A DNA stretch of 64,000 nucleotides, taken from assembly GCA_951799405.1 (NCBI GenBank), contig OX637356.1:14593229-14657228 (forward strand), written 5' to 3'. The notes below the pieces were generated by a model. That model was not told where the DNA came from. It made no database searches and saw only the letters and a list, made by a program, of their open reading frames with translations. The DNA comes from Agapetus fuscipes (lineage: Eukaryota > Arthropoda > Insecta > Trichoptera > Glossosomatidae). The translations under genes were made by a program, and so were the position numbers. Shown in pieces: positions 1 to 9,822 of this stretch (positions are counted from its first letter, which is position 1; each line of letters opens with the position of its first letter).

Positions 1-2
1 TA

Positions 3-503
3 CGACTGTGTGAAAAATTTTATAACGTGCACACCTTTATTTATATTTTTACAAGTTTGGTGAGGCCATTGCTGGAGTATAACTCCGTGTTGTGGTCTCC
101 TCACTACCAGGTACATATACGTAGTATAGAAAAGGTACAAAACAAACTACTTCGCTTTATCAACTTCAAACTCGGAATACCCATCTCGGATATCAATTAT
201 AACCAACTCCGAGAATCGTATAAACTTGCACCGCTCTCGGCTCGGAGAAGTGCTGCTGACATGGTTTTTCTATACAAACTCATTAATGGCTTGACCGACG
301 CGCCCCAACTCCTATCAAAAATTAATTTCCGTGTCCCAATAAGGAACACGCGTAACGTGGATACTTTTGATGTGGCAGACTGTGCCGTGAACTACCAGTA
401 TTACTCGCCTTTTCAGCGACTGCCCAGGGAGGCGAACAAGCTGGAGGTTGATATTTTCTCCACGGGATTCTATACATTTAAAAAAAAAATAAAAAGTATG
501 TAG
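3..503 (+). pseudogene. LINE reverse transcriptase, C-terminal fragment (partial at window edge)
   Basis: The frame is open from the window edge to a stop at 501-503. It reads through the conserved post-RT 'thumb' block of Jockey/CR1-type non-LTR elements: LVRPLLEYNSVLW, then IEKVQNKLLRF, then a SARRSAADMVFLYKLINGL block and a C-terminal lysine-rich end. LINE-A and LINE-B carry the same block near their C termini. The RT catalytic core would lie upstream, outside the window, so it cannot be told whether the copy is 5'-truncated. No internal stop is present in the visible part. The AT-rich stretch to about 1,080 is probably its 3' UTR. Confidence 0.75.
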
Positions 504-1082
504 GTATCCGCATTTTGTCGGTCTCTCATTATCCATTCTTTCCACAGGCCCAAGCCATCTCAACACATTTTTTTTTGTACCTTTAGTTTCACATCTTCTT
601 TCTTTCTTTGCACAACACATTGTAAATTGTATGTTGTATTGCATTGTATGAAATTTTTTTATAAAAAAATCCTTGAAATTTTAAATGATCTTTTGTTTAT
701 TCTATTAATTTTAGCAAATTTTACACCTGATTTAGTATATTATGTTTGTGACAACCCTGATCAAATAATGAAGATTTGTTGTTATTACAACAATTTTTGT
801 ATACAACAATTGCTTACACTGGTTTATGGTTTTTGCATTATTATTTTTAAAGTTTATTGTTATTATTTTTAAATTGTTAGTTCTATTGCTTTATAACCAT
901 CGTATATTTACATCTTTGTATATTATTTATGTGTCATTTATTTGTGTTATATTTTAAGATATTAGTTTTATACCTATAGATACAGTACCTACTTATGTAC
1001 CTACATATTTATATTTATCGCAATGTTGTAAAAGGCTATATAGCCGTTTATTCTTCTTAAATAAATGTATTAATTGCTTGTA
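504..1082 (+). other. AT-rich stretch, probable LINE 3' UTR, with a small LINE fragment
   Basis: Very AT-rich with no supported gene. At about 508-600 the minus strand encodes a short piece (LRWLGPVERMDNERPTK) matching the C-terminal region of RTE-type LINEs seen elsewhere in the window. An AATAAA lies near 1,061. The rest looks like the 3' UTR of the LINE fragment before it. Confidence 0.4.
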
Positions 1083-1333
1083 TTCCTTGACTGATAGGTT
1101 GGTATGCGGCTGACCACCCATACTGTAAAAAATGGTTCACTTTGCCAATGTCACCCCTGCTTCAGGGAAGGTCGGCAAGAGTTGCAGGGCTTATGTTCAT
1201 TTGAGATTGGGTTTTTTATATTGTAGGTCCACATGCGGCATGTCTAAGCGCGAAATTATGCATGTCTGCTTGTGGGAGTGAATTTAATATGAATCTCAAA
1301 TGATACATATCTTTGCAGCTTAGATTTAGATCA
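1083..1333 (+). repeat. LINE-R 3'-end repeat, copy 1
   Basis: About 245-bp unit that starts TTCCTTGACT.ATAGGTTGG, contains GGCTGACCACCCAT and GGTTCACTTTGCCAATG, and ends GCAGCTTAGATTTAGAT. It carries the ATGCGG diagnostic of the 5-bp-tail subfamily, but its tail is short. It is homologous to the 3' UTR that follows the LINE-R coding end at 29,397-29,876, so it is best read as a 5'-truncated LINE-R copy. Confidence 0.85.
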
Positions 1334-1433
1334 AATAGTATTTGAAACTTGCTAATAAACTTAAACTAATAATATAACTGTTCTCGTGATTTACAAAGTA
1401 TAACAATTAAAACAAGCATCAAATTTAGAAGCA

Positions 1434-1474
1434 TTAGCCGCCAACATTGCCGATCAACCGCCATTTCTTATTTC
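1434..1474 (-). repeat. LINE-R coding-end fragment
   Basis: A short minus-strand match to the end of the LINE-R ORF and the start of its 3' UTR (the AAATGGCGGTTGATC block followed by GGCGGCTAA). No other part of the element is present. Confidence 0.5.
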
Positions 1475-1849
1475 ACACCATGATAGAATATTTACGGAAT
1501 GTTTTATAGTTTATACTGGAAGAATTCATCCCGAAGAGTTAATGTAAAATACGAAAGTGTGTCACTGGAATTCTGTTAGATTAAAATCATGAAAGACAAA
1601 CTTTTGCTGCGGTAAAACGACAGAATAATTAACTTTAGCCGAGCTCAACTTGCGCTGAGCCTTGCTCAACAAACGGCTCAAGCCAACCCAAGTCGGGGCA
1701 GTGGCGGCAATAATTGCATTTGGGAGAGGGGACGCTTCAAAAAGGTGAGAAATTTCACATTTACACACAGCAACATTGAAAACCCTTCATTTCAAAAGGT
1801 TACAACTCTAAACAGAGACTCTCAACATTTAAGGCATGAGTATTTTGTG
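1475..1849. other. No recognised feature
   Basis: A 68-codon minus-strand frame (1,562-1,768) shows no domain I recognise, no splice context and no start context, so I do not call it a gene. Confidence 0.4.
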
Positions 1850-2075
1850 TCTGTAACTCTGTCGCAATTTCGCTAGGATTGGCCAGAGCCTCTGCAAATT
1901 TGCCTCCATTTTCTCCTATCCTTGCATACCTCTTTCAATTCATTCATACTTATCACATTTTCTTTAACATTTGCTTTGTATACCCCATTCTTTCACAGTC
2001 CCACCAATCTGATCCAGCCATACTTTTCTCGGTCTTCTTTTTCCTCTCTTCGCTTACACATTTTTTATGTGCATA
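1850..2075 (-). pseudogene. RTE-type LINE fragment, second family
   Basis: On the minus strand this resembles the end of an RTE-type ORF: a degraded block equivalent to GRPRKVW..QI...V.EWGIQS, then a basic block and a tryptophan-containing end. The plus-strand sequence near 1,850 (CTGTAACTCTGTCGC) recurs at 45,660 beside a better preserved copy. Frames are broken. Confidence 0.55.
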
Positions 2076-2115
2076 CACTTTGTGAGTCTTTCATCATACA
2101 TTCTTTCTGTTGATG

Positions 2116-2514
2116 TAAATCGATGACGCCGGTTGTACGTTAATAAATTGTACTCAACTTGTAACCATACATTAAGTTGTTTTGATTTTTTCAAGCCTTT
2201 ATAAAGAAATACTGTCACTTTTGTGGCTTAAGTGGTTTAATTTTGAGGCTTTTGCCTGTAACTGTTTAAACAGGCTAAAAAGATTGACGCTTTCGCGAGC
2301 AACGACCAAGCTCGCAGGGAGCTCGTGAGTTGCGATTAACACAAACCACGAAATTTGCTCAATTTTTCAATTTCTTATTCGACTGATATCAATTTTCATA
2401 TGAAGTATTCTGAGAATGCCGGAGAGTTGTTGGAGGCGAAGGCTGATGGCGGCCAAGGGGAGAAATGAGCTGTAGGGCCATAGAAAAATAAGATGAACAA
2501 TGGTTTTGGAGTCC
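2116..2514. other. No gene; trace of SINE2
   Basis: Only a short SINE2-like piece (CGACCAAGCTCGCAGGGAGC, near 2,303) is recognisable. The remainder is unassigned AT-rich sequence. Confidence 0.4.
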
Positions 2515-2985
2515 ATCTATAATCTATAATCTATAATCTAAGTTGCAAAGATATATTCATTTAAAGCTCTCAGATGTATGCCCACAAACCAACAAGTGTA
2601 GTTCGCGCTTACAAATGCTGAATGTGTACTTACAAATAAAATCCAAACCTCAAATGAACATAAGCCCCACAACTTTTGCCGACCTTCCCTGAAACAGGGG
2701 TGACATTGGCAAAGTGAACCATTTTTTACAGTATGGGTGGTCAGCCTCATACCAACCTATAAGTCAAGGAATATGAATAATAAATTACATTTAAATATAA
2801 AAAATAACAAAACCTTACAAAGAAATCTATACAAAAAAAGTCAAAAATTTCCTATGCAAAAAATGTAGCAAATGAATACACCAACATTAGAAATCAACAT
2901 TGCAGATTAGCCGCCACTTCTTCCTGTCCTTGCATACTTCTTTCATTTCATCCAGAGTCATAACCTTTTTCATACTTTTCCATAG
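2515..2985 (-). repeat. LINE-R 3' end, copy 2 (7-bp-tail subfamily)
   Basis: Read on the minus strand, the copy holds the end of the LINE-R ORF (MKKVMTLDEMKEVCKDRKKW, stop at 2,887-2,889), about 120 bp of AT-rich 3' UTR, the 245-bp unit with the ATGAGG diagnostic, and a tail of repeated ATTATAG. It is 5'-truncated near 2,985. Confidence 0.85.
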
Positions 2986-3000
2986 GAAGCATAAAAACAT

Positions 3001-3207
3001 TGGTCCCGTCGATAGCTCAGTTGGTAGAGTGCTTGCATTCCACGCCGTGATCTCGGGTTTGAATCCCACCGAGGGTGTCGGAAATAATTTTCCGTTTCGG
3101 TGTTTATTTCAAACCCCAAAATAAAATACCGGCAAGGTTTATTCAGCCTGCACAAGAAATTATTACCAAACCGACACTTATTCAACTGAAGTGGTTAGCG
3201 TAAGGTA
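3001..3207 (+). mobile_element. SINE1, tRNA-derived head and part of body
   Basis: The head shows a tRNA-like internal promoter: A box TAGCTCAGTTGG at 3,013-3,024 and B box GGTTTGAATCC at 3,056-3,066, at tRNA-like spacing. The body follows (CCGTTTCGGTGTTTATTTC, then AATAAAATACCGGCAAGG, then a piece ending GAAGTGGTTAGCG). The flanks of the A and B boxes do not form an acceptor stem, so this is a SINE and not a tRNA gene. Confidence 0.8.
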
Positions 3208-3308
3208 AATTAATGCCAACACGGTATTGGGGAAAGGTGGCAGGATTTGTCATCCTAAGAGGTGAGATATTGAGGTGGTGTATAACCAGACGATACAATG
3301 ACGCAACG

Positions 3309-3561
3309 AATCTAATCTAATCTAAGTTGCAAAGATATGTTGCATTGCAGATTCACATTACATGTATTTTCACAACCAGACACGTACAAGTTCGCGCTTG
3401 CACATGCCGCATGTGAACCTACAACATAAAAACCAAAACTCAAATGGACATACACCCTGCAACTCTTGCCGTCCTTCCCTGAGACAGGGGGACATTGGCA
3501 AAGTGAACCATTTTTACAGCATGGGTGGTCAGCCGCATACCAACCTATAAGTCAAGGAACA
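3309..3561 (-). repeat. LINE-R 3'-end repeat, copy 3 (5-bp-tail subfamily)
   Basis: The 245-bp unit on the minus strand, with the ATGCGG diagnostic and a (TTAGA)n tail at its 3' end (about 3,309-3,325). Confidence 0.85.
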
Positions 3562-3582
3562 TACACGACAAAAAAAGCAATG

Positions 3583-3750
3583 TAGCTACACATACCAGCC
3601 CTCACGGGAGCTGGGAAAACTCCCACTTCAACTCAAGGAATTGGAGTAAAGTCGGCCCCCTTGCCTGTAAAAATAAATTTCATTCGCCACATGCGAAACC
3701 CTTCGGGGATAACGCGGCAAAAAGTTACACTACATGTGTAGCTTAGTTGC
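3583..3750 (+). mobile_element. SINE1, 3' half
   Basis: Matches the SINE1 body from GGGAGCTGGGAAAACTCCCA through CCTTCGGGGATAACGCGGC to GTGTAGCTTAGTTGCG. The head is missing. Copy 3 of LINE-R lies between this piece and the SINE1 head at 3,001. Confidence 0.75.
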
Positions 3751-4002
3751 GTTGCGTTTTGCTTTGCTGTCACGTTTGAGGACCTCTGTCAGCTACAGTT
3801 CCCGCTCTGGTGTTGCAATTTCCATAAAATTAAGACAAAGCCCGTAACTTCTTGTGCAAATAGTGTTGCCGCCGCGCAGAGTGCCGCTCATGCCAAGGCC
3901 ACCCCTTGCCGCGACAATTACATTATATGATGCAACAGCACTGAGAGAGATCTGAAACGTCACCAACATAACGTTTCTGAAGTCTACTTTCAATAAATTA
4001 AT
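3751..4002. other. No recognised feature
   Basis: Unassigned sequence. A 3,793-4,056 minus-strand frame runs into the LINE-R repeat and is not supported as a gene. Confidence 0.4.
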
Positions 4003-4350
4003 TGGGTGACATTGGCAAAGTGAACCATTTTCTACAGCATGGATGGTCAGCCGCATACCAACCTATAAGTCAAGGAACATACACAACAAATTACATTTGT
4101 AAAATCAACAAAATATAATATGTATGGACATCAAAAACTAACAGAAAACAAATTCTTACTTAAAAAACCCTAGTCGCCAACCTCACAGATCAACCGCCAT
4201 TTCTTTCTGTCCTTACACACTTCTTTCATTTCCTCCAGAGTCATAACCTTCTTCATACAGGCTCTCATTTTATTATGACTCTGGATATTCCATTCATTCG
4301 CAATTTCAGAAATTTGGTCCATCCATACCTCTCTCGGTCTTCCTCATCAC
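4003..4350 (-). repeat. LINE-R 3' end, copy 4 (5-bp subfamily, tail missing)
   Basis: On the minus strand: end of the LINE-R ORF including GRPREVWMDQISEIANEWN (about 4,350 down to 4,180), AT-rich spacer, then only the first 75 bp or so of the 245-bp unit (4,003-4,080) with the ATGCGG diagnostic. The 3' remainder is lost. Confidence 0.8.
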
Positions 4351-4872
4351 CAACGTTAACCATCACTTGAGAGTAGGTTTCTCAGTTCCTGGGTAGCTCT
4401 TAACAGCTCCTTCACAGTCCTCGTTCCCGACCAGCCCCAGATGTTCCTCATCCAGGAAACTCTTCGTTCCTCATCCAGGAAAATTTCATCTTTTTACAGA
4501 AAACAATGTATTTCTTTGGATAAGATTTGAGATAATGAATTACGGGCAAGGTCTACGTTATTCAGGAGTCACGTAATGAAACTAAGATGTCGGCGTCTGT
4601 CTGACACACAGCGCTGATATTTTCCCGCGTGTTTATTATTATTAAATCTCCCCAAATGGGATTGCCACACTGGCAACTCTGTATACTAAACAGGAGCACA
4701 GTAAACTCACCTTTTCCTTTCTCGCTATACAGCCTGCAACAACGTAATTTCAAATACATACTTGTGTGTTCTTGTTTAAAGAACCTGAGACAGTGGTTTG
4801 GCAGAAGCACAGGTTTCCTCTTTCGTGCAGCAGTATCGAAAGTGCAAATTGCTATAATGATGATTATAGCTT
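4351..4872. other. No recognised feature
   Basis: Two overlapping minus-strand frames are open at about 4,360-4,470, but neither gives a domain I recognise. No RNA gene or repeat was identified here. Confidence 0.35.
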
Positions 4873-5123
4873 GACTTATAGGTTGGTATGAGGCTGACCA
4901 CCCATACTGTAAAAAATGGTTCACTTTGCCAATGTTACCCCTGTTTCAGGGAAGGTCGGCAAAAGTTGTGGGGCTTATGTTCATTTGAGGTTTGGATTTT
5001 ATTTGTAAGTACACATTCAGCATTTGTAAGCGCGAACTACACTTGTTGGTTTGTGGGCTTACATCTGAGAGCTTTAAATGAATATATCCTTGCAACTTAG
5101 ATTATAGATTATAGATGATTCCT
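4873..5123 (+). repeat. LINE-R 3'-end repeat, copy 5 (7-bp-tail subfamily)
   Basis: Complete 245-bp unit with the ATGAGG diagnostic and an ATTATAG tail. By eye it is nearly identical to the copies at 47,700 and 48,760, so these copies are recent. Confidence 0.9.
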
Positions 5124-5129
5124 TGACTT

Positions 5130-5651
5130 ATAGGCTTGACTTAGAGGAAGACCGAGAAAGGTATGGATGGACCAAATTTCCGAAATTGCGAATATCCAGA
5201 GTCATAATAAAAGGAGAGCTTGTATGAAGAAGGTAATGACTCTGGATGAAATGAAAGAAGTATGTTAGGACAGGAAGAAGTGGCGGCTAATCTGCAATGT
5301 TGATTTGTAATGTTGGCTTATTCATTTATGTTACATTTTTTGTATAGGAAAGTATTGACTTTTTTTGTATAGATTTCTTTATAAGGTTTCGTTCTTTTTT
5401 TATACTTAAATGTTATTTATTATTTGTATTCCTTGACATATAGGTTGGTATGAGGCTGACCACCCATACTGTAAAAAATGGTTCACTTTGCCAATGTCAC
5501 CCCTGTGTCAGGGAAGGTCGGCAAAAGCTGTAGGGCTTACATTCATTTAAGGTTTGAATTTTTTATTTGTAAGTACACATTCAGTGTTGAAAGCGCGAAC
5601 TACACGTGTTTGTTTGTGGGCGTGCATCTGAGAGCTTTAAATGTTAATATA
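5130..5651 (+). repeat. LINE-R 3' end, copy 6, left part (split by LTR element)
   Basis: Begins in the ORF end (AGAGGAAGACCGAGAAAGG, encoding GRPRKVWMDQISE). It carries a small deletion after ANI and an in-frame TAG in KEVC*DRKKW. The 3' UTR and the 245-bp unit follow up to 5,651, where the LTR retrotransposon is inserted. The unit resumes at 9,472. Confidence 0.9.
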
Positions 5652-5816
5652 TGTGGTTTAAAGTCTTTTTCCATTTCTTTCTTTTCCATTATCAATATGT
5701 CACTTCACAACAAGAAGGTCGATGTTCAACTGTCCGGTCTCTTGTTTATCGACAGTGGAACATCAATTATTCAAATCTGAATAATATTCCAAATAGTCAG
5801 TCTTGCCAACACTACA
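5652..5816 (-). repeat. 3' LTR (165 bp)
   Basis: Identical to the repeat at 9,307-9,471. Just upstream on the coding strand (5,817-5,826) is a short G-rich run, ATGGGGGCG, that could serve as the polypurine tract. Confidence 0.92.
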
Positions 5817-5838
5817 CGCCCCCATGATGTTACCATCA

Positions 5839-8641
5839 TTAAACATAGTCGTGGAGCCAACGCGGCTTCACTCTTGCTCTCTGAGGTCTTGGATCCAGCT
5901 CTAATGGGGGCAACTCTGACAAAAGCTGTAGGTTTTCTGATGATGGCTGATCAACAATCAGCTCATCTCCCGGCGCCATCCTCAGATCCAGCACATGTCT
6001 TGGCATACCATCCACTTGTACAGTATTATCTGAAACAATGGCATCAACATGACCTCTATCCCAGGTTGTGGTGCAGCGCGCTCCAGGAGGCTTCACCAGC
6101 ACCCGATCTCCCACCCGATAACGACACGACTCTTCCGTTTCCTTCACCACTGGTAAGGACGCTGGATGCCGCCATTTGTATGAGTAGACACTTGACGACG
6201 GCGCGTCTCGGCCCCGTGTCCCCTCACTAGCCAAATTATACCAGAAAGCTGCCATCAGTGGGGATATACCACTTCTGGCTGCCACTCGCTTTACTGTTCG
6301 GTGGTTACGCTCGACAATTCCATTTCCAGATGGGCGATAGGCCGCTCGAAACCGCTGCGCTACTCCCCAACGCTCACACAATGCCGTAACCTGTTGCGAG
6401 CGGAATGCGGTGCCATTGTCCATCAATAGCTCGTCAGGTGGACCACGTTCTCGGAACACTTCGTCAAGGTTGCCAGAAATTTCACATCCGCTCTCCGTTT
6501 TAATCTCCCGCCACACAGCGAATCGTCCTGGACCACAATCAACAATAGTCAAGAATCGGCTTTTGCCATAATGCGTCACATCCACTGACAGTCTACTCCA
6601 AGTCTTCTCAACAGACAATACTCCTTCTTCGTGCGTTGTAGGTGCTGGATCGATAGACGCACATCGCTCACACGCTCTCACGCAGTCTTCAACCGCAGCC
6701 CTTGTCACTGAGGAATCGACCATCTTGGCCAACTGAAGACTGCGATCAACTCCAAAATGATGCATAGCGTGAAGACTCTCCACATTGGCCACACATGCCA
6801 GTGACTCCTTTGCCAGCCACCGTTGACACACCCTAGTCAGCACGTCAGCCTTATTCTTCTCCGACGGCACAAAAGTAACGGTGATCTCCAGTGCACATTC
6901 CCGAGTGAGGTCACTGAAAAGGCCAAGTCTTCTTTTGACCAGCATCTCACTGGTTCCTGACACCTTGGCTCGACAATCTCCAACAAGGACTGACCTTAAC
7001 CACCGCTCGGCCGTCTTGGAGTCAATCATAAGCTCAAGTTTAGTTAAACCCCACTTGAGAGCAAGGTTAACACCTTTAATGGCAGCGTCTAACTCGGCGA
7101 TATTGATGTGGGCTAGATCGGCACCTTTTCTAAGCCATGCTGCATCCTCTACTACAACGCCTTCAATCTCGACGACAGCTCCCAACGCCAGAGAGCTAGC
7201 ATCTGTCCAAACTCTGCCACAGGTAGTTAATGGCACATTCCAAATACCACGCACTGGATCCTCTAACTGCACTCTTGCCACAATGTTACGAATGAAGGCG
7301 TTTGCTTTTGCGCCAACAGGATCCTCCCAACCTTCGCCTTCACCGACACGCTTAGCATAGCTGCACGCTACTCGCAGCCAACTACACACCGGATAATGGC
7401 CCACAAGCTGACCACAAATGGAAAATAACTCTCGCTTCGAAAGAGCCTTATCCCCAAGTGAAGGGAGCTCATTCCCTCGTCGATATTCCAGTTGGCCATC
7501 GCTTCTCCGCGCGATTGCCAGCCCAAGGGCACGTCCGCCATCCAGCGCCTGCGGAACCTTAGCCTCCAAGCCATACCTCCTCAAATGTTCCGTCACCCTC
7601 TGCGCACTGACTACACATTCACTCACCAAAATATCGTCAATATAACTAGCAGTACCCCGAGCAACTGCCTCGTCCAAACTAAGAACATAGTCAAGGATCC
7701 GACTCATTATTCTCGGCGCACAATTAAGCCCGAACCCGAGACGAGTCAAGTGATAAGTCTGATTTCGGAACTTCACCGTCTGGTACGGCCATAAAGTTTC
7801 GTCCACCTCGATCTGAAGGTAAGCAGACTTCAAGTCCACCAACACGAGGGGCTCTGCCATCCGCCGCCACTCTCGCAACGATTGATCGCATGCAGCTGCA
7901 TCAACACCTGGCCGACTTTCTACATGTTTATTAAGTTCGCGATAGTCCAACACAGGGCGAACTTTATGTTTATTTGCCTGGACGATCGCCATCAGAGGCA
8001 GCAATCCTGCTTGCGCCTGATTTGAAGTCGGCTTCAACCAGCCCTCCTCAATCCATCGCTGGACCTCGTCCTCGTAGGCTTCCTTACTTGGTTTATCAAA
8101 ATTATTTTTATACGTGGCGACTCTGTTGGTTAGATCTGGCGGCCCCACCTTCCACCTCCATGCAACTTTCCAGCGTCCATGTGTTCTATCGAACACGGCA
8201 TCAAAGTCTCTATCTTCTATGTGATGGTTCTTTGTCCCTTCTACCGTTGCACCACACTCATTTTTGGCGAGAAAAAATTTTCCACTCGACACACAAACAC
8301 CCCCCGCCACACTAATAAAATCCATACCCAACACTATGTCAGCCCCTGAAAACACCTTTTTCAGGAGTAAACAATCCAAGCTCACGGTCATCCCGAGCGC
8401 CTCCAGCTCAACGACCGCCCGTCCTGCACAAGAAATTTGAGAGCCGTCGACTGCTACGACGCTCTCGCAGGGCCTCGCCGACTTTTCTCCTGCCCACAAA
8501 TCCGCCCTGACAATGGACCTCGAACAGCCCGTGTCCACTAGGGCTCTGACGCGCCTACCCTGTAGCCGCGCCTCCACCACAGGAAGCGCCGTTAATTTTT
8601 CATGGAGGCTGCCGGCGCACAAGCCTCCTTCCGCCCGTTTC
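5839..8641 (-). CDS. pol: pol polyprotein: protease, RT, RNase H, integrase
   Basis: The open frame runs from 8,763 to 5,839 (974 codons), but the functional entry is probably the -1 frameshift at 8,637-8,643. Numbering from 8,763: aspartic protease DTG at residues 77-79; RT with VRPVLDYRELN (about 268-278), VDLKSAY (309-315) and the catalytic YIDD (374-377); RNase H acidic residues D521, E557 and D581; an integrase zinc-binding region with HxxHH near 665-669 and C698-x2-C701; the integrase D728, D782, E818 triad with 35 residues between the last two (D,D35E). It ends PRWLHDYV and stops 22 bp before the 3' LTR. No stop or frameshift breaks it, so the copy may be active. Assignment to Ty3/Gypsy rests on domain order. 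Confidence 0.9.
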
Positions 8642-9344
8642 CCTTCTTTGGGCAATTCTTTAACACGTGGCCAGACTCCTGACAGGCCCAGCAGGTGACG
8701 GTAGTGTCCGTCCCACGCTTCAAACAGTATTTTATCATGTGCGGACATCCGCACCTGTAGCACTTCAAGGGCTTTTTTCTTTCTACAGCCACCGATGAAA
8801 AAAATGGGCTGCGATACTCGCAGATGAGTAATCGCGCTTTAGCGACAATAGTTGGCAGCGGTGGCAATCCATCCCCGGATTCCAATTGAAGGCGGAGCTC
8901 CCTGGACACGGACTCGGGCATCCCAACGACCAACGAGAGCGCGAGGATGTTATCACTCAGTTTAACTCCGGCTTGCGAAGCCAGCATCCGTAAATCCGAC
9001 ACGAAAACGTCGACTTCCTCTCCTGGCTGCCAGCGCCTTTGCAAGAAACGACTCCAAGCTGAGAAGCGTCCGACACCAAACACACAGCTGAGTGCTTCAG
9101 CCGCCTTCTCCCCGTCACCCTGTGTCTCTTCTGGCAAGTCAGCAAACCGATCAAACGCCGCACCTCTCAAGAAAGATGCCAAGCAACGAGAAAGATTTGT
9201 CTCCCCGTACAACTTCATCATCAATCGCAAACGTCTAAGCCACGGGTCAAACTCCCCGCCGACAAATGGCTCCATCACGTCCGCGAGTCTTGTAGACGAA
9301 ATAGCTTGTGGTTTAAAGTCTTTTTCCATTTCTTTCTTTTCCAT
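8592..9344 (-). CDS. gag: gag-like protein with two CCHC zinc knuckles
   Basis: A 250-residue frame. The first ATG (9,342-9,344) is inside the 5' LTR, so the first dozen residues (MEKKEMEKDFKPQ) are LTR-encoded. The middle part resembles retrotransposon capsid (EVDVFVSDLRMLA, then FLRGAAFDRFADL upstream). Near the C terminus are a variant knuckle CYRCGCPHMIKYC (C-x2-C-x3-H-x4-C) and a canonical knuckle CWACQESGHVLKNC (C-x2-C-x4-H-x4-C), which would bind the element RNA. The frame ends in TAA at 8,592-8,594, 45 nt after a G GGA AAC slippery site. It overlaps pol, which is one base behind in frame. In the cytoplasm this protein would assemble the virus-like particle. Confidence 0.88.
   Translation of the reverse strand: MEKKEMEKDFKPQAISSTRLADVMEPFVGGEFDPWLRRLRLMMKLYGETNLSRCLASFLRGAAFDRFADLPEETQGDGEKAAEALSCVFGVGRFSAWSRFLQRRWQPGEEVDVFVSDLRMLASQAGVKLSDNILALSLVVGMPESVSRELRLQLESGDGLPPLPTIVAKARLLICEYRSPFFSSVAVERKKPLKCYRCGCPHMIKYCLKRGTDTTVTCWACQESGHVLKNCPKKGNGRKEACAPAASMKN
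8604..8643 (-). promoter_or_regulatory. -1 ribosomal frameshift signal, gag to pol
   Basis: On the coding strand the slippery heptamer GGGAAAC lies at 8,643-8,637. In the gag frame it reads G GGA AAC, as needed for simultaneous -1 slippage. After an 8-nt spacer, a 7-bp stem (GGAGGCT at 8,628-8,622 with AGCCTCC at 8,610-8,604) closes an 11-nt loop. Slippage gives pol residues GKRAEGG, the frame that continues into the protease. The gag stop is 45 nt downstream. Confidence 0.85.
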
Positions 9345-9471
9345 TATCAATATGTCACTTCACAACAAGAAGGTCGATGTTCAACTGTCCGGTCTCTTGT
9401 TTATCGACAGTGGAACATCAATTATTCAAATCTGAATAATATTCCAAATAGTCAGTCTTGCCAACACTACA
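9307..9471 (-). repeat. 5' LTR (165 bp)
   Basis: The right-hand repeat is the 5' LTR because the element reads on the minus strand. It starts TGTAGTGTTGG and ends AAACCACA on that strand. The gag start codon (9,342-9,344) lies inside it, so transcription must start within the upstream 125 bp or so. No TGG-type primer-binding site follows the CA end. Confidence 0.92.
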
Positions 9472-9508
9472 ATATATCCTTACAACTTAGATTATAGAGA
9501 TTATAGAT
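9472..9508 (+). repeat. LINE-R 3'-end repeat, copy 6, right part
   Basis: Continuation of the unit interrupted at 5,651: target duplication ATATA, then TCCTTACAACTTAG and an ATTATAG-type tail. Confidence 0.88.
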
Positions 9509-9822
9509 TGACACTTTATATTCAATCGCAACATTTTGATGTATATTGATAGTCACAAGCAATGAAATGATCCATTCACACTGACAGACAATTGCCGACT
9601 TCCTGCCGCCCCTGTGTGATCCCTGTGATCAGCATTGTTCCAGGATTATTGATGGCGGACAAACATTCGCATCATGAATCCGCATCACCGTTATTGACGG
9701 TGGAATATATATGCCGGCAGGAGTTGGGATACCGCTTAACGTACGCGATACAATACGTAAAAGTTTGTGTGCGAACGGTTGAACAGTGGATTCATTCAAA
9801 TGTCATTTTTCAAAGACCGGTC
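9509..9822. other. No recognised feature
   Basis: No gene, RNA or repeat that I can name. The frame at 9,592-9,855 runs into a SINE2 head and is not supported. Confidence 0.35.

Larger units (their letters stand above)
5652..9471 (-). mobile_element. Compact Ty3/Gypsy-like LTR retrotransposon, complete
   Basis: A 3,820-bp element bounded by two 165-bp direct repeats (5,652-5,816 and 9,307-9,471) that begin TG and end CA and are identical in my comparison. The flanks are a 5-bp target duplication, ATATA, at 5,647-5,651 and 9,472-9,476. Removing the element and one ATATA rebuilds an uninterrupted LINE-R tail. The minus strand encodes gag (two zinc knuckles) and pol in the order protease, reverse transcriptase, RNase H, integrase; that order fits Ty3/Gypsy, although the clade is not certain. 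No env-like frame is present. Identical LTRs and intact frames indicate a very recent insertion. The element is unusually short for one with a full pol, because both LTRs and leader are minimal. Confidence 0.93.

Noticed and set aside
3005..3075. tRNA gene at the SINE1 head
   Set aside because: A and B boxes are present but no acceptor stem forms, and the same head repeats with SINE body attached.
4351..4470. Two overlapping open frames on the minus strand as possible coding sequence
   Set aside because: Neither frame gives a family I can recognise, and the stretch is short.
4888..5100. A 70-codon frame starting MRLTTHTVKNGSLCQC recurs in many copies (2,538-2,750 minus, 4,888, 47,727, 48,780)
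   Set aside because: It lies wholly within the LINE-R 3' UTR. It is similar only because the copies are recent, older copies break it, and it has no recognisable domain.
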